The notes: generated by a model from the letters alone, not told the origin. A stretch of 64,000 nucleotides of DNA from Gigaspora rosea (GCA_003550325.1 QKWP01000142.1:321741-385740), one strand, 5' to 3'. Shown: positions 24,418 to 36,751, counted from the stretch's first letter. Made by a program: numbers and translations.

Positions 24418-25751
24418 TCAATAATTAGGAAGTTCAATGGATTCAACAGGTCTGCTTACTAAATATAAAATATAAAATTAATACAAAAACATAAATAAAA
24501 TTTTTTTTTAAATAGATACCTTTAATTGTATTCGATATTTTTTGCGTGTTAATCATTTTACTAGTGTACATAAAATCTGGATGTTTTGGTAAATTAATTG
24601 GTAATTTTTCAGCTATTTTATCAGTATCTAAGAATTGTTTTTTGATTTCATTATCATTTGGAATTTCCATGCATTCAATCCATTCTTTAAGTGCATCACA
24701 AACTTGCGAAGCATAAGGTCGTTCTTCTGGATCAGAATCCATGCATTGCTTAGCCAATTCAATATAGCATTCTGGAGTTCCTGGTGCAAACTCTGGTCGT
24801 AATCCAATGCAAATTTTTACAGCAAGATCCTCATTAAATTGATAACCATCAAAGGGTCTATGGCCAGTTGAAATCTCTGACATGATGACTCCAAAGCCAT
24901 AAATATCTGCTTCTAGTGTAAACTTTTGACCTGATAAACCTCTGGAGCCACGTAAGGAATGACGCCATAAATACAACCTTCTGAATCACTTTCATTAGAT
25001 TTTTTAGATAACCCCATATCCGAGATGTAAGATTTCATATTTTCGTTGAGTCCTTTATGTTGTAAAATATTACCACTGTGAAAATCTGCATGAATGTAGC
25101 CTGTATCGTGAATTCGAAGTAGATCCTCTGAAATATCCAGTAATAGTTTTAATTTGGTTTTCCAGTTAAGGCCACGAAAATTTGATCTTAAAAACTTATA
25201 AAGATTTCCGCTATTGGCATATTGAAACACCATCATATATTCATTCGTTTCTGTATTTTGAGTTAACCCATATATTTTGAGCTTACTACCAACTAACATA
25301 CATTTCATATGGTTTTTGAACTTAACGAATTTATAAAAATGAATTAATACAACTATTTATTTAATAAAAATAACAAATTTAACTTACTTCTTTCAAAGAA
25401 GAATTTGATAGGGTCTTGAGTGCAACGGCACTAGATGGTTCACGAGATCTTACATAGTAATAGTCGTCTGTTTTCTCAATTTTTCGTATACCATCTGACC
25501 AAGTTGCAAAGTATACACAGCCAAATCCACCTTCACCAATTTTATCAGTGATGCTTAATTTATCAAATGGAATCCATTCAATAATATTCTCATATTTAGA
25601 AGTTCTAAGTTGAAACTCCTTTATACAACAGTCAACATATTTATTTCCACATGTCCACTTTCGAATCATTATTTCAGGATCACACGTAATGCACCAAGAT
25701 TCATGCGTGTTATAATTATTACAATGCTTACATTTTCCATATTTGGAATCC
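24418..25751 (-). CDS. protein kinase, three exons, single-base frameshift in exon 2
   Basis: Exon 1 about 25,751-25,388 (5' limit at an AG acceptor, so upstream exon(s) are likely); intron 25,387-25,321 (GTAAGT..AG, 67 bases); exon 2 25,320-24,520; intron 24,519-24,459 (GTATCT..AG, 61 bases); exon 3 24,458-24,418 ending PVESIELPNY-stop. Exon 1 has a Cys pattern (CKHC..CITC), then KEFQLRTSKYENIIEWIPF and the glycine loop GEGGFGCVYFATW and lysine in VALKTL. Exon 2 has HADFHSGNIL (catalytic loop), ISDMGLS (DFG-equivalent), VAPEV and DIYGFGV. Between VAPEVYQ and QKFTLEAD one G is missing near 24,931, so the frame shifts in the activation segment. Such kinases form a large family in these fungi; substrate unknown. 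The shift may be a sequencing error or true inactivation. Confidence 0.85.
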
Positions 25752-25829
25752 CTTTGTTATATAATGCTATATTATTTATTTTACACATTTAAATAATCTT
25801 TAATTTCAATACAAATAATTTTTACTTAC

Positions 25830-28800
25830 CGGCTAATTATTTATATATAATAAATAAATAATTTAGACAAATTACTAATTTCAAATTAGATCAGATCGAA
25901 TATGTGTATTTTTATACTCACCTAAATTATTGTGAATAAAAAAAAATTAAATAGTAAATAAACATGAACTTGAATAGTTTATTTTAATTACTTAGTTTAC
26001 TAGTAACATAATTAATTATTTGGCATCCGATTTCAGATTAAATCAGTGACGTATTTACAAAATGTGTATACATAAACCCTATTTTTAACGTATAGATTTA
26101 TTTACATAATCATTTACCAGTAAATATGCATCAAAAAAAAAAAGCTAATTTTATTGAATTTTAAAATAGAAGTAGGATCTTTTAAACTCCCACTTATTCT
26201 CAAAATATATTAATTATGAAATCCCCTAATACGTAAATGATCTTTATTCTTACTTTCTAAATTAATGCGAATAAAAAGAAATTAAATAGTAAATAAACAT
26301 GAACTTGAATAGCTTATCAGTTATTTTAATTACTTAATTTAATACGTAAATGATCTTTATACTCACAAACTAAATTAATACGAATAAAAAGAAATAAATA
26401 GTAAATAAAACCATGAACTTGAATAGCTTATTTTAAGACTTAGCTTAATACGAAAATGATTTTATACTCACTCACTAAATTAATGCGAATAAAAAGACAT
26501 TAAATAGTAAAAAAACATGAACTTGAATAGCTTATTTTAATTACTTAGTTTAATACGTAAATGGTCTTTATACTCACAAACTAAATTAATACGAATTAAA
26601 TGAAATTAAATAGTAAATAAACATGAACTTGATTAGTTTATTTTAATTACTTAGTTTAATACGTAAATGATCTTTATACTCACCCACTAAATTAACAGTT
26701 AATGTGTATAAAAAGAAATTAAATAGTAAAATCATGAACCTGAACAGCTTATTTTAATTACTTAGTTTAATACGTAATGATCTTTATACTCACGAACTAA
26801 ATTAATGCGAATAAAAAGAAATTAAATATTAAATAAACATGAACTTGAATAACTATTTTATTGCTTAGTTTAATACGTAAATGATCTTTATACTCACGAA
26901 CTAAATTAATGCGAATAAAAAANNNNNNNNNNNNNNNNNNNNNNNNNNNNNNNNNNNNNNNNNNNNNNNNNNNNNNNNNNNNNNNNNNNNNNNNNNNNNN
27001 NNNNNNNNNNNNNNNNNNNNNNNNNNNNNNNNNNNNNNNNNNNNNNNNNNNNNNNNNNNNNNNNNNNNNNNNNNNNNNNNNNNNNNNNNNNNNNNNNNNN
27101 NNNNNNNNNNNNNNNNNNNNNNNNNNNNNNNNNNNNNNNNNNNNNNNNNNNNNNNNNNNNNNNNNNNNNNNNNNNNNNNNNNNNNNNNNNNNNNNNNNNN
27201 NNNNNNNNNNNNNNNNNNNNNNNNNNNNNNNNNNNNNNNNNNNNNNNNNNNNNNNNNNNNNNNNNNNNNNNNNNNNNNNNNNNNNNNNNNNNNNNNNNNN
27301 NNNNNNNNNNNNNNNNNNNNNNNNNNNNNNNNNNNNNNNNNNNNNNNNNNNNNNNNNNNNNNNNNNNNNNNNNNNNNNNNNNNNNNNNNNNNNNNNNNNN
27401 NNNNNNNNNNNNNNNNNNNNNNNNNNNNNNNNNNNNNNNNNNNNNNNNNNNNNNNNNNNNNNNNNNNNNNNNNNNNNNNNNNNNNNNNNNNNNNNNNNNN
27501 NNNNNNNNNNNNNNNNNNNNNNNNNNNNNNNNNNNNNNNNNNNNNNNNNNNNNNNNNNNNNNNNNNNNNNNNNNNNNNNNNNNNNNNNNNNNNNNNNNNN
27601 NNNNNNNNNNNNNNNNNNNNNNNNNNNNNNNNNNNNNNNNNNNNNNNNNNNNNNNNNNNNNNNNNNNNNNNNNNNNNNNNNNNNNNNNNNNNNNNNNNNN
27701 NNNNNNNNNNNNNNNNNNNNNNNNNNNNNNNNNNNNNNNNNNNNNNNNNNNNNNNNNNNNNNNNNNNNNNNNNNNNNNNNNNNNNNNNNNNNNNNNNNNN
27801 NNTAAACATGAACTTGAATAGCTTATTTTAATTATTTAGCTTAATACGTAAATGATCTTATACTCACGAACTAAATTAATTCGAATAAAAAGAAATTAAA
27901 TAGTAAATAAACATGAACTTAAATAGCTTATTTAATTACTTAGTTTAATATGTAAAGATCTTTATACTCATTAACTAAATTAATGCGAATAAAAATAAAT
28001 TAAATAATTAAATAGTAAATAAACATGAGCTTGAATAGCTTAATTTAATTACTTGGTTTAATACATAAATGATCTTTATAAACGAACTAAATTAATGCGA
28101 ATAAAAAATTAAATAGTAAATAAACGTGAACTTGAATAGCTTATTTTAATTACTTAGTTTAATACGTAATGATTTTTATACCCACTCACTAAATTAATGT
28201 GTATAAAAAGAAATTAAATAATTAAATAGTAAATAAACATGAACTTGAATAGCTTATTTTTAATTACTTAGTTTAATACGTAAATGGTCTTTATACTCAC
28301 AAACAAATTAATACGAATAAAAAGAAATTAATAGTAAATAAACATGAGCTTATTTTAACTACATAGCTTAATACATAAATGATCACTATCTAAATTAATG
28401 TGTATAAAAAGAAATTAAATAGTAAAAACCATGAACCTGAACAACAACTTATTTTAATTACTTTGTTTAATACGTAAATGATCTTTATACTCACTTTCTA
28501 AATTAATGCGAATAAAAAGAAATTAAATATTAAATAAACATGAACTTGAATAACTTATTTTAATTACTTAGTTTAATACGTAAATGATCTTTATACTCAC
28601 GAACTAAATTAATGCGAATAAAAAGAAAATAAATAGTAAATAAACATGAACTTGAATAGCTTATTTTAATTACTTAGTTTAATACGTAAATGATTTTATA
28701 CTCACACACTAAATTAATGCGAATAAAAAGAAATTAAATAGTAAATAAATATGAACTTGAATAGCTTATTTTTAATTACTTAGTTTAATACGTAATGTTC

Positions 28801-29202
28801 ATTATACTCACACACTAAATTAATGCGAATTAAATGAAATTAAATAGTAAATAAACATGAACTTGAATAGCTTATTTTAATTACTTAGTTTAATACGTAA
28901 ATGATCTTTATACTCACGCACTAAATTATTTCGAATTAAATGAAAATAAATAGTAAATAAACATGAACTTGAATAGCTTATTTTAATTACTTAGTTTAAT
29001 AAGTGTTTTTGTACTCACAGTCTAAAATTATTTGTAAAAATAGTGATTGATCAGTATTCAACAACATATTTGATATTTATTTAACACATTTAACTAGTAA
29101 TCAATATTTTATACTTACTCACTATACAAGTAATTAAAACTATTACTTAAGAATAAATTGTTAAATTTTATATCTTAATAATTATTTTTATTCTTACTCC
29201 CT
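25830..29202 (-). repeat. tandem array of about 105-bp intron-like units with 3-nt spacers
   Basis: On the minus strand each unit starts GTGAGTATAAAGATC and ends CGCATTAATTTAG; the next unit follows after exactly three bases. Spacer positions, from right to left: 29,198 GGA; 29,119 TGA; 29,019 ACT; 28,918 TGC; 28,812 TGT; 28,706 TGT; 28,601 TTC; 28,495 AAA; 28,387 ATA; 28,301 TTT; 28,186 TGA; 28,084 TTC; 27,972 TTA; 27,868 TTC; gap; 26,898 TTC; 26,794 TTC; 26,684 TGG; 26,578 TTT; 26,472 TGA; 26,367 TTT; 26,254 AAA; 25,830 CCG. At 25,921/25,922 AG and GT abut with no spacer, and 26,190 is a decayed junction. At 27,972 the GT is AT, and at 28,301 the AG is lost. The flanking splice-like signals are far better kept than the triplets. 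Confidence 0.93.
26923..27802. other. assembly gap (880 N)
   Basis: Unresolved bases inside the repeat array. About eight units would fit if the stated length is real. Confidence 1.
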
Positions 29203-29247
29203 AATTATTATAGTAAATAGTTGTGATTTTTAATTTTTAAATAAAAA

Positions 29248-29607
29248 TTAAATAACCCACTTTTCAATCCAATGTAGGAATTTATTATAATTTTCTTCTA
29301 CACCAATTCCATATCTATAAAAAACAGCTGTTTTAAAAATTCCCATAGAATTATCAGACTCAGCCGATTTTAGATAATATTCAAATGCCTTTTCCTTATC
29401 GATTTCAACCCCAATTCCTAAATAATAACAATGGCCAACATAATACATTCCATCAGAATTATTCATATTTGCTGACGTTTGATAATAAGTAAATGCTTTT
29501 TTTTCATTCTTCTCAATTTCAATCCCATATTCATAACAATAACCAAGCCAGAATGTTCCTTCTGGATTATTCTTATTCGCAAATTCTTGACTATCATCAA
29601 TATTCAT
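29248..29607 (-). CDS. Sel1-repeat protein or exon
   Basis: From the ATG at 29,607 (MNIDDSQEFANKN) the frame encodes three Sel1-like units (GTFWLGYCYEYGIEIEKNEK, then GMYYVGHCYYLGIGVE and GIFKTAVFYRYGIGVE) and stops at TAA after IEKWVI. The same frame is open upstream to a stop just right of position 29,660 (reading LSKIVQIIINAFSR), so the true start may be an upstream exon. A possible donor, GTGGGTTA at 29,260, follows the codons IEK-(AA) and would link this exon in frame to the triplet array and the kinase exons on the same strand. If unspliced it is a short (119-residue) Sel1 protein. Sel1 units are protein-interaction scaffolds. Confidence 0.7.
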   Translation of the reverse strand: MNIDDSQEFANKNNPEGTFWLGYCYEYGIEIEKNEKKAFTYYQTSANMNNSDGMYYVGHCYYLGIGVEIDKEKAFEYYLKSAESDNSMGIFKTAVFYRYGIGVEENYNKFLHWIEKWVI

Positions 29608-29660
29608 TCTACTAAAAGCATTAATAATAATTTGAACAATTTTGCTTAGACCAACATCTT

Positions 29661-31021
29661 TTGCATTTTAGATACAAAACGAATTATGTTACAAGAAAAT
29701 TTAGTAGCCGTACTTATGTAGCTTACATAATGCTAAATTAAGGTTTATGCAAACTGTAGCCTTCTGCGTACATGTGTTACATTTGTCAACGAAAAATATG
29801 ATGAATTCAAACAAAATTAACAAAATGTATCACGTTTGTTACGTAGTAAACAATATAGCGAATTCTTGTAAGCAACATTCGAAAATTTTATTATAACAGT
29901 TTGTTTCAAGTAATTAACTAAAGCCGTTAAAATTAGCCTATACATTTTAAGATAGATGATAAACTAGATAAGAGGACGAACTGTGTGACAAACCGTTCAA
30001 ACTGTTAAAAGAGGTCAGAAAATTTGAAATATACAATAATGCACGCACCTAAATATAAACATGAATTGATGGCTAACGCTTATGTCTTTTTGAACAGTTT
30101 TGAACTCATTTATGTATATCTGATTAAACTAATAATTCTAAATTCATTGCTATTACATATCAGAATAATTCACTACACATGCCAAGCAAAACTGCTAACA
30201 GTCGGATATTTTTATTACTACGTATCAAATCTTTAAATATTGAATATTAAATAGTTTTCACTTTACTACGTACACAAACAACATAAATATATAATAATCT
30301 CAATTTATGTGCAACTTTAAAAATATATGCACAAATATGGTCATTTATAACTTTTTGATTTCGATTGTTTTTTATTTTCAACTTCTTTTTTGATTATTGT
30401 AATTTATTTAAATTGGTTTTTTAAATTTAGTTATTTTCTGCTTTTTTTCACTTTTATAAGACTCATATATACATGTTTCCGTAAATTTATAAGAATATAA
30501 CAAGTCATGCACCTTTTCATGAGCTGGGAGTTCTATTAAAACTTTTACATGCGTATTAGACAGTCAAGTTTATGATAAGGTGTAGCAAGAGTAGTGTTAC
30601 GGGTAAAATAGTTACTAATAAAGATTATGCGTTAAAACTGACGACTATGATCCTACTACTGAAGTTTATTCTACATTAATGAGTTCATTGGTTCCTGTTA
30701 GTGGTTAACTACTATATTTTAAGCCTGAAACAGACCACCGCCGTTGGATCGTTGATAAAATTGATGATTTAATGGTTTGTTGACCCATTACTACGGCCAT
30801 AAATTGTTTTTACAATTTTGGGCTCTTTGCATGATTACAGGATATAGTTGTTAGGCAAACTCTTTTTTGCATAGTGATGAAGGATGAAACCTAAAACTGG
30901 CAAAAGATGAAAGACGAATCCCTGGTAAACTTTAAATTTCTGATAAAAGATGAAATTTAAAATTGAATATAACGAATGTGAAGCCCTAATAAAAGCCAAG
31001 ACGGATCGAAACGATGATCAA
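29661..31021. other. no intact gene; possible coding relic near 30,600-30,800
   Basis: Upstream flank of the Sel1 exon, AT-rich. Around 30,640-30,790 a plus-strand stretch reads like degraded coding sequence (EVYSTLMSSLVPVSG, then PETDHRRWIVDKIDDLMV), but I cannot assign it to a family. Confidence 0.35.
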
Positions 31022-31343
31022 GTCCATAGTGTTTTGCCATACATCGTGCCAGAAGTTTTGGAAAAGAAATAGTACTCTGCAGCATCTGATGTTTATAGTC
31101 TCGGAATTATAATGATTGAAATTTCGATGGATGTGTATGCATTTGATGGTAATTAGTTTGATAATGAGCTTGCAGCAGAGATTTGTTTAGGAAAATGATC
31201 CGAATTCAATGAGAGAATATTGAAAAATTACAATAATTTAGTTAAATGGTGTTTGAATGCGGATCCAAGAAGAAGACCGACATCATCAACGATCTGTTAT
31301 TGTTATATTAAAAATTGGCTTGATGAGATGAATAGGCGATTGT
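31022..31343 (+). pseudogene. protein kinase C-lobe fragment
   Basis: One frame reads VHSVLPYIVPEVLEKK, stop, YSAASDVYSLGIIMIEIS, then DGN, stop, FDNELAAEICLGK, stop, SEFNERIL and CLNADPRRRPTSSTI. This is the activation-loop-to-subdomain XI part of the family seen at 24.4 kb. The three stops (TAG, TAG, TGA) sit where relatives have Q, Q and R. No N-lobe is found upstream. Confidence 0.85.
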
Positions 31344-32855
31344 ACAAATTGATTTTTAGCAAGTATGAAATAACGTGCTCATATTGTATTTTGACTTAGA
31401 AATCATTTAACATTCATACAATGGGACAACAATCGAGTAATTGTACACGTATAAGTGAGCGATGATCTTCAAAAATAAATATTTCATTATTCGATGCTCT
31501 CAAAGTTGTAAATTACTTGTTTACCTTCATGAGCCCGTAGAATCTAATAATATTTGGACGACAACCAACTCTATGTATTTTATTATACCAGGAAGTAATT
31601 CGAATTTTAACATAACAAATGCCTCAATAATAAAATCCTTAATAATTTGTTTCCGTCAAAATTTGGTATAACATAAAATTAAGCTTAATAAACAAAACGT
31701 GGTACAGTATCAATCAATCAATATTAAGATGTCAAGTTACAACCATTTTTAAGGCTTTAATAGTGTAGATGTTTAATATAACGTTCTTTCTCGGCCGTTC
31801 GCAGTAGTCTTTTCAGTATATAAATACACCACCTCTCAATATTTCATCACATTCATTTAATTAATATGATTTGGTGTGCACAATATGTATTTAGGATGGT
31901 GAATTTTGGTTTATAATGAAAAAAAAAGCATTAGAAATATCACAAAATAACAAAATAACAATGTAATTATATTATCAGCTGTATATTATTAATTAAAAAA
32001 ATAAAATTTATTTTTGTGACCTGATACTTTCATTAACATCTTAAAATAATTCTGTAATTATGCATAAGCATTGAGTTTTTGAATTGTTTCTATCTTTTTA
32101 ATCCATATTAACTATTCAGATAAGTAAATGTTTTTATCGAATGTGGTTGATACACTGAAATATTTAGAGGATATACATTAAAAATTTATAACCAAAAAAC
32201 ACGAATATTAAAAATCCACATCAAAGCTCGTTATCAAGGTAAAATTGAAAAATTTCCCGTGTAGTTCATTTTGTGACATGGCAAAAATAAATTACAAAAT
32301 GTATCGCCATACAAAAACACTGAATTATAAGGTTGCGTTTGAATGTATGTACGTAGAGCGATGCTAGTATCGGGCCACCAAAACCTAGAATCCAACTAAA
32401 TAATAAGCAATTTCACCAAACCAAACAAACTAATATTAGGAAATATGACACTACAGCTATAGATTGCCATCTCAAATTCTTTTCAAATAAAAATTATTTT
32501 TAAGAATTTTTCATTTAATCCTTTTTTCTTTAACCGCTTGAAAAAATTATTTATTTCTTTTTGGCCTTAAGCATGAATCAGAAGTGATGGGGTCAAACGT
32601 ATTATCACCAAAAGGGTATAATTTGATCAAAAAATTTTATATCAACGTTATCAGTAATTAACATTTTAATCCTAATTTAACCTCCCGCGTATTACGCGTG
32701 AGGAATCTGGAAAACTATTATATTCTGTTATTCACTTGGACATCGCATTTGTGAAAACCATATATATATGAAATCTGTGCTAATTCAATAATCTATTCTA
32801 TAAAAGAATCGATCACTCGATCTTAATTCTTAAAATCAATTCTCAGAATCGATTA
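31344..32855. other. no gene recognised
   Basis: AT-rich. A 69-codon frame at 31,462 overlaps the decayed downstream part of the kinase fragment and has no family features. Confidence 0.5.
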
Positions 32856-33073
32856 TTGCGCTTTGCAAAAAGATGTAGCCTCTGCAGATCACAATGTCGT
32901 GTGAAAATCGGAGATTTTATAGATTTTTTGAGATTTTAAGAATTAAACCGATTTCAAAGAAATTTAAATGCAACCAATCGAAAATATAATGTAACGGACA
33001 ATCTGGAATCTCAGTGATTCTCAGCCATCATCATTAAAATAATCACCGGGTCACATCTTTTTGCAAAGCGCTA
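32856..33073. mobile_element. Tc1/mariner-like MITE, 218 bp
   Basis: Ends TTGCGCTTTGCAAAAAGATG and TAGCGCTTTGCAAAAAGATG (reverse complement of right), TA on both sides (32,854-32,855 and 33,074-33,075). No coding content. Confidence 0.88.
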
Positions 33074-33534
33074 TAATCAATTCCTAGTTTAGAATTTCCC
33101 GGTATCACATAGCTTTATGGTTAGCATTTGATTAGTTCGGAAATGTATTGTTAGTAATTGTCACGATGTCTGTGTCGAGTAGTGAAAATTACTATCGGGG
33201 AATGAGACGTAATTCTTTAACAATGCTCCAAGTATTATTTAATGAGTTTTTAAATAAGACTTATGCAGAACTAATACGAAATAAATTTTGCACAAAATGA
33301 AGATAGCTTTATAATAACAGAATTAATTAAACGTTTATGACAAATTCTAAACATAAATCAAACGCACAATTAGAATTTAAAAAAAAAGACCTATACGGAA
33401 CTAAAGTCAAATTTTTAATTTTTTTCAGTTTTATAGAAAATTTAAGATCTTTTAGTCAACAAATTTTAAACCACATTACTGCATTAGTTTATTAAACACA
33501 TCGATATAAAAAAAATATAAATAAACAACGTCAA

Positions 33535-33790
33535 TATGAATGAGTTATTAGAACTCAATTCAAACAATGCCAAAACATTGAATGATCGTTAAATTTGAAG
33601 AACCACTTGCGGATTTTAATAGATCATTAAAAATTAGACCAAAATAATGCATAAGTACTGAAAATCGTACATCATTAAAAATCAATTCTAATGATCCAGA
33701 TGTATTATGCAACCGAGGATTAACCTATCAAATTCCGAGTAGATATGATGAATCCCTCGAAGATACCAGGAACGGAGTGATACAATCATG
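33535..33790 (+). pseudogene. TPR-repeat gene fragment
   Basis: Broken pieces of tetratricopeptide-type repeats: MNELLELNSNNAKTLNDR, later SLKINSNDPDVLCNRGLTYQ and RYDESLED, separated by stops and frame changes. Same repeat type as at 36.2 and 38.0 kb. Confidence 0.65.
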
Positions 33791-35749
33791 AAGTGTATGG
33801 TTTTATGCTGTTTGGAGTGGTATTTGTCCACAAAATCTTAAATTTGATTGGTCCGCATGACTTATTCGTCAAATTTTGATTATTTTTCACGCATGTATGC
33901 ATCATGCAATTATTCTTCACGCATAAATTCATCACGCCTTATATCCTATTATAACCGCACATATGAGCAATATTACAGTTGCAATAACTTATGATAGTAA
34001 AAGCAAAAATTTTCGCCGCAAAAATTGGTGACCCGATGCAATTTGATTTGTCTATTTACCTGATATTTGGTATTTTTCATTTTTTTTCGTAGGATCTTTT
34101 ATCGGGTTGATGAAATGATAATCACTGATCATCAAAGAAGTTTTTTAATATTAAAATACTAATGTTGCTCGTTCCACTGGCCAATCAAATATTCTAACGT
34201 GGTCACGCTAAAATAAGGCTTATATCAAAGCACAAATGTTCATCTATTCCGCTGGCCAATCAAGTGTTCATAATGTAGTCACACCAAAATAAGGCTTAGA
34301 TCAACGTCTTTTTAATCACTGGCCAATCAAGTATACTAACGTGATCACACCAAAATAAAACGTATCCATGTTTTTTTAATGCCTTAAACAACCTCTTAAA
34401 ATCGTAAAACTTGAATTTTCCAAATTCGCTTCTGTTATTTTATTATAATAATTAAAAACTATTTTATCAAAAAATAGCTAAAAAAAAAAAGTCAATCAAA
34501 TGTTTCACTAATTGGAAAGCGTTTTATATAATAATCTCAAGTTTAATAACAAGTACAAGTGCAAGAACCAACACAAGAACCAATGCAAGCGCAAGTGCAA
34601 GAACAAGAACAATTGCTCCACAATAGATAAAAAAAAACATGATATTAATAAACATAGTAAATATATTCAAATACTAGAAAAAAAACTAAAAATTTAATGA
34701 TTAATTTCTAGATTTTCCATTTTTCGTAAATTTTTTGTCGGAATTTTTTGCCGTCCAGATTACTAATTTTCTCTGCGATTCTTGTATTTGAAATTTTATG
34801 TCGATTTACCAAACATGGTTATGTCCAAAACGCTAAAACTAATGTAGCAATATGATTGAGTAATTATGGTATATCGCTTTTGGTTAGTTATACACCTGTG
34901 AGCAAAGTGTTAAGACTAAAATACGTATCGATGAGCCAATTATGAACAAGAATATCATCACCATTCATAATCTTAACCTATCAACCTTGCCAAATCATAC
35001 ACGATCAAAGCTTCTAAATATTAATCAAAACAATTCTAAGAAACATCTAAAATTCAGACTCCAGAAACAATAATTTTGAATGATTATAATAATACTCATT
35101 CAAACAAACGTGCTAACAATTCTGATCAAGAAAAAATAAAAATAAAAAATGATTAAATCAAACATGCAATACTAAACGATCATCTTATAATAATACATTT
35201 AGCTAATTCAGATGATGAATATTTTATCATTTAAAATTTTATTTTTTAAAAAATTTTTTCCGATTATAATTTGTATTATTCTCTTTATAAATTTTCTTTT
35301 ATGTTTTTTTTTAAAATAAATTTACAACGTTGCGCTACTTATTTTAAAAATTTTATGTATATATGCTAAAATCATGTTAAAATATAAATAATTTCCTAAT
35401 ACTGTTAATTCTCAAACAACACCCTGACTTATACTTAAACTCAATTCTTTCCTAAAAATTTGATCAATAACTAAAAAAATTTATACTAACTAAATGCGTT
35501 GCGTAAGCAACGCGAGATACGCTAGATTATAATAAATAGCATAGACTATTAAAATGACAATCATATAATTATCCACCACTATCGCAATACACTAATGAAA
35601 TTCTAGATCAACAACAATCCATTAAACATTAAATATGTATTCAGTTCTTATTGATTTCCTATTTATGCTTGTTTTGACTATTTTTTAACTATATACCTTC
35701 GTTCCTGGTTTCTAGCGTGACAGCGTCGCGCGGCTACCTTATTCATTAA
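33791..35749. other. no intact gene; contains a short tandem repeat and Gln-rich frame
   Basis: At 34,540-34,625 one plus-strand frame reads QVQVQEPTQEPMQAQ, while an overlapping frame gives a Lys/Cys/Asn-rich 61-codon ORF; neither is convincing. Otherwise AT-rich. Confidence 0.4.
34170..34372 (+). repeat. three imperfect tandem copies, about 70 bp
   Basis: CTGGCCAATCAA(A/G)T starts copies at 34,177, 34,252 and 34,319, each followed by (A/G)TGGTCAC(A/G)C(T/C)AAAATAA-type sequence. Confidence 0.85.
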
Positions 35750-36751
35750 TTATTGAACCGAGTAATGCGGAAACATTATGTAATCGAGGATAATGAAGAA
35801 TTGCTAGATGATTTAAATAAATCATTAAAAATTCGACTAAATAATGTTACTGCACTATGTATTCGTATCTAGAATAAAAAAGATTTGGCAAATCATTTGA
35901 TGATTTAAATAAATATTTATTAATCGAACCAAATGATGTGTTTTCGCTAGTTGTCTAAGTTAAAACACACAAAATGATGGGTAAGCATGAAGAATCGCGT
36001 GTAGACTTGCATAAAGCAATTACAAATTTAAATAAATCAGATATTGATTTTTCAAATGACTTAAAGAAATTACGTGTTCGTAGGATTATTTATCAAAATA
36101 AGGCAAATATGTAGAACCACTTGCGAATATAAATGAAATACAAAATAATTCACTATTTTAAATGCACGTGGAGGAATTTTTAAGACACAGGCAAAATATG
36201 ATGAATCATTGAAAGATTTAAATAAATCATTGGAAATTAGGCCAAATGATTCTGCTACGTGTGAGAACTTATCCAAAGATGCGAAAATATAAAGAAACCC
36301 TTACAGACTTCACTGAATCATTAGGGATTATGCCAAATAATGCTATAGCATTGAATGATCGAGGATTAGTATATCAATGTATAGGCGTCTATGATGAATC
36401 GTTTAATAATTTTAATAAGTCATTAAAAATTGATCCAAATAATATTACAGCATTAATTATACTGATGATAAACGAATATGAATATTCGTTTAATGATTTT
36501 AATAAAGTATTAGCAATCGATCCGAATAATGTTACGATCGAGCATTTACATAATTTTATGGGTGAATATGAATAATGAACACAAAATATCACTTAATAAT
36601 TTTAATGAAACCTAAAAATTGACCGAAATAGTGCTGAAATACTATGTTTGCATGGATTTGTGCGTCAACTTTTGGGAGATGAAGACTTACTTGCAGATTT
36701 AAATAAAGCTTTAGAAATAGATCCAAATAATGAATAATGCTATGTTAAATT
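35750..36751 (+). pseudogene. degenerate TPR-repeat gene, best kept at 36,246-36,575
   Basis: 36,246-36,575 encodes 109 residues with TPR-like 34-residue units: YKETLTDFTESLGIMPNNAIALNDRG, YDESFNNFNKSLKIDPNN, YSFNDFNKVLAIDPNN. Upstream (35,765-36,240) and downstream (36,600-36,740) the same units continue in other frames with stops (for example ELLDDLNKSLKIR near 35,810). TPR units form helical scaffolds for protein binding. The whole is probably one inactivated gene that once spanned to 38.8 kb; the hAT-like element at 36,752 splits it. Confidence 0.75.

Noticed and set aside
26901..27809. Long open frames across 26.9-27.8 kb
   Set aside because: Made of unknown bases in the assembly gap.
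25830..29202. CRISPR-like reading of the regular array
   Set aside because: Spacers are 3 bases, the unit is ~105 bases, the setting is eukaryotic, and splice-like signals explain the boundaries.
34512..34697. Lys/Cys/Asn-rich 61-codon frame
   Set aside because: It is a shifted reading of a short CAAGTGCAAGAAC repeat tract; another frame gives a Gln/Pro repeat. Neither is supported.
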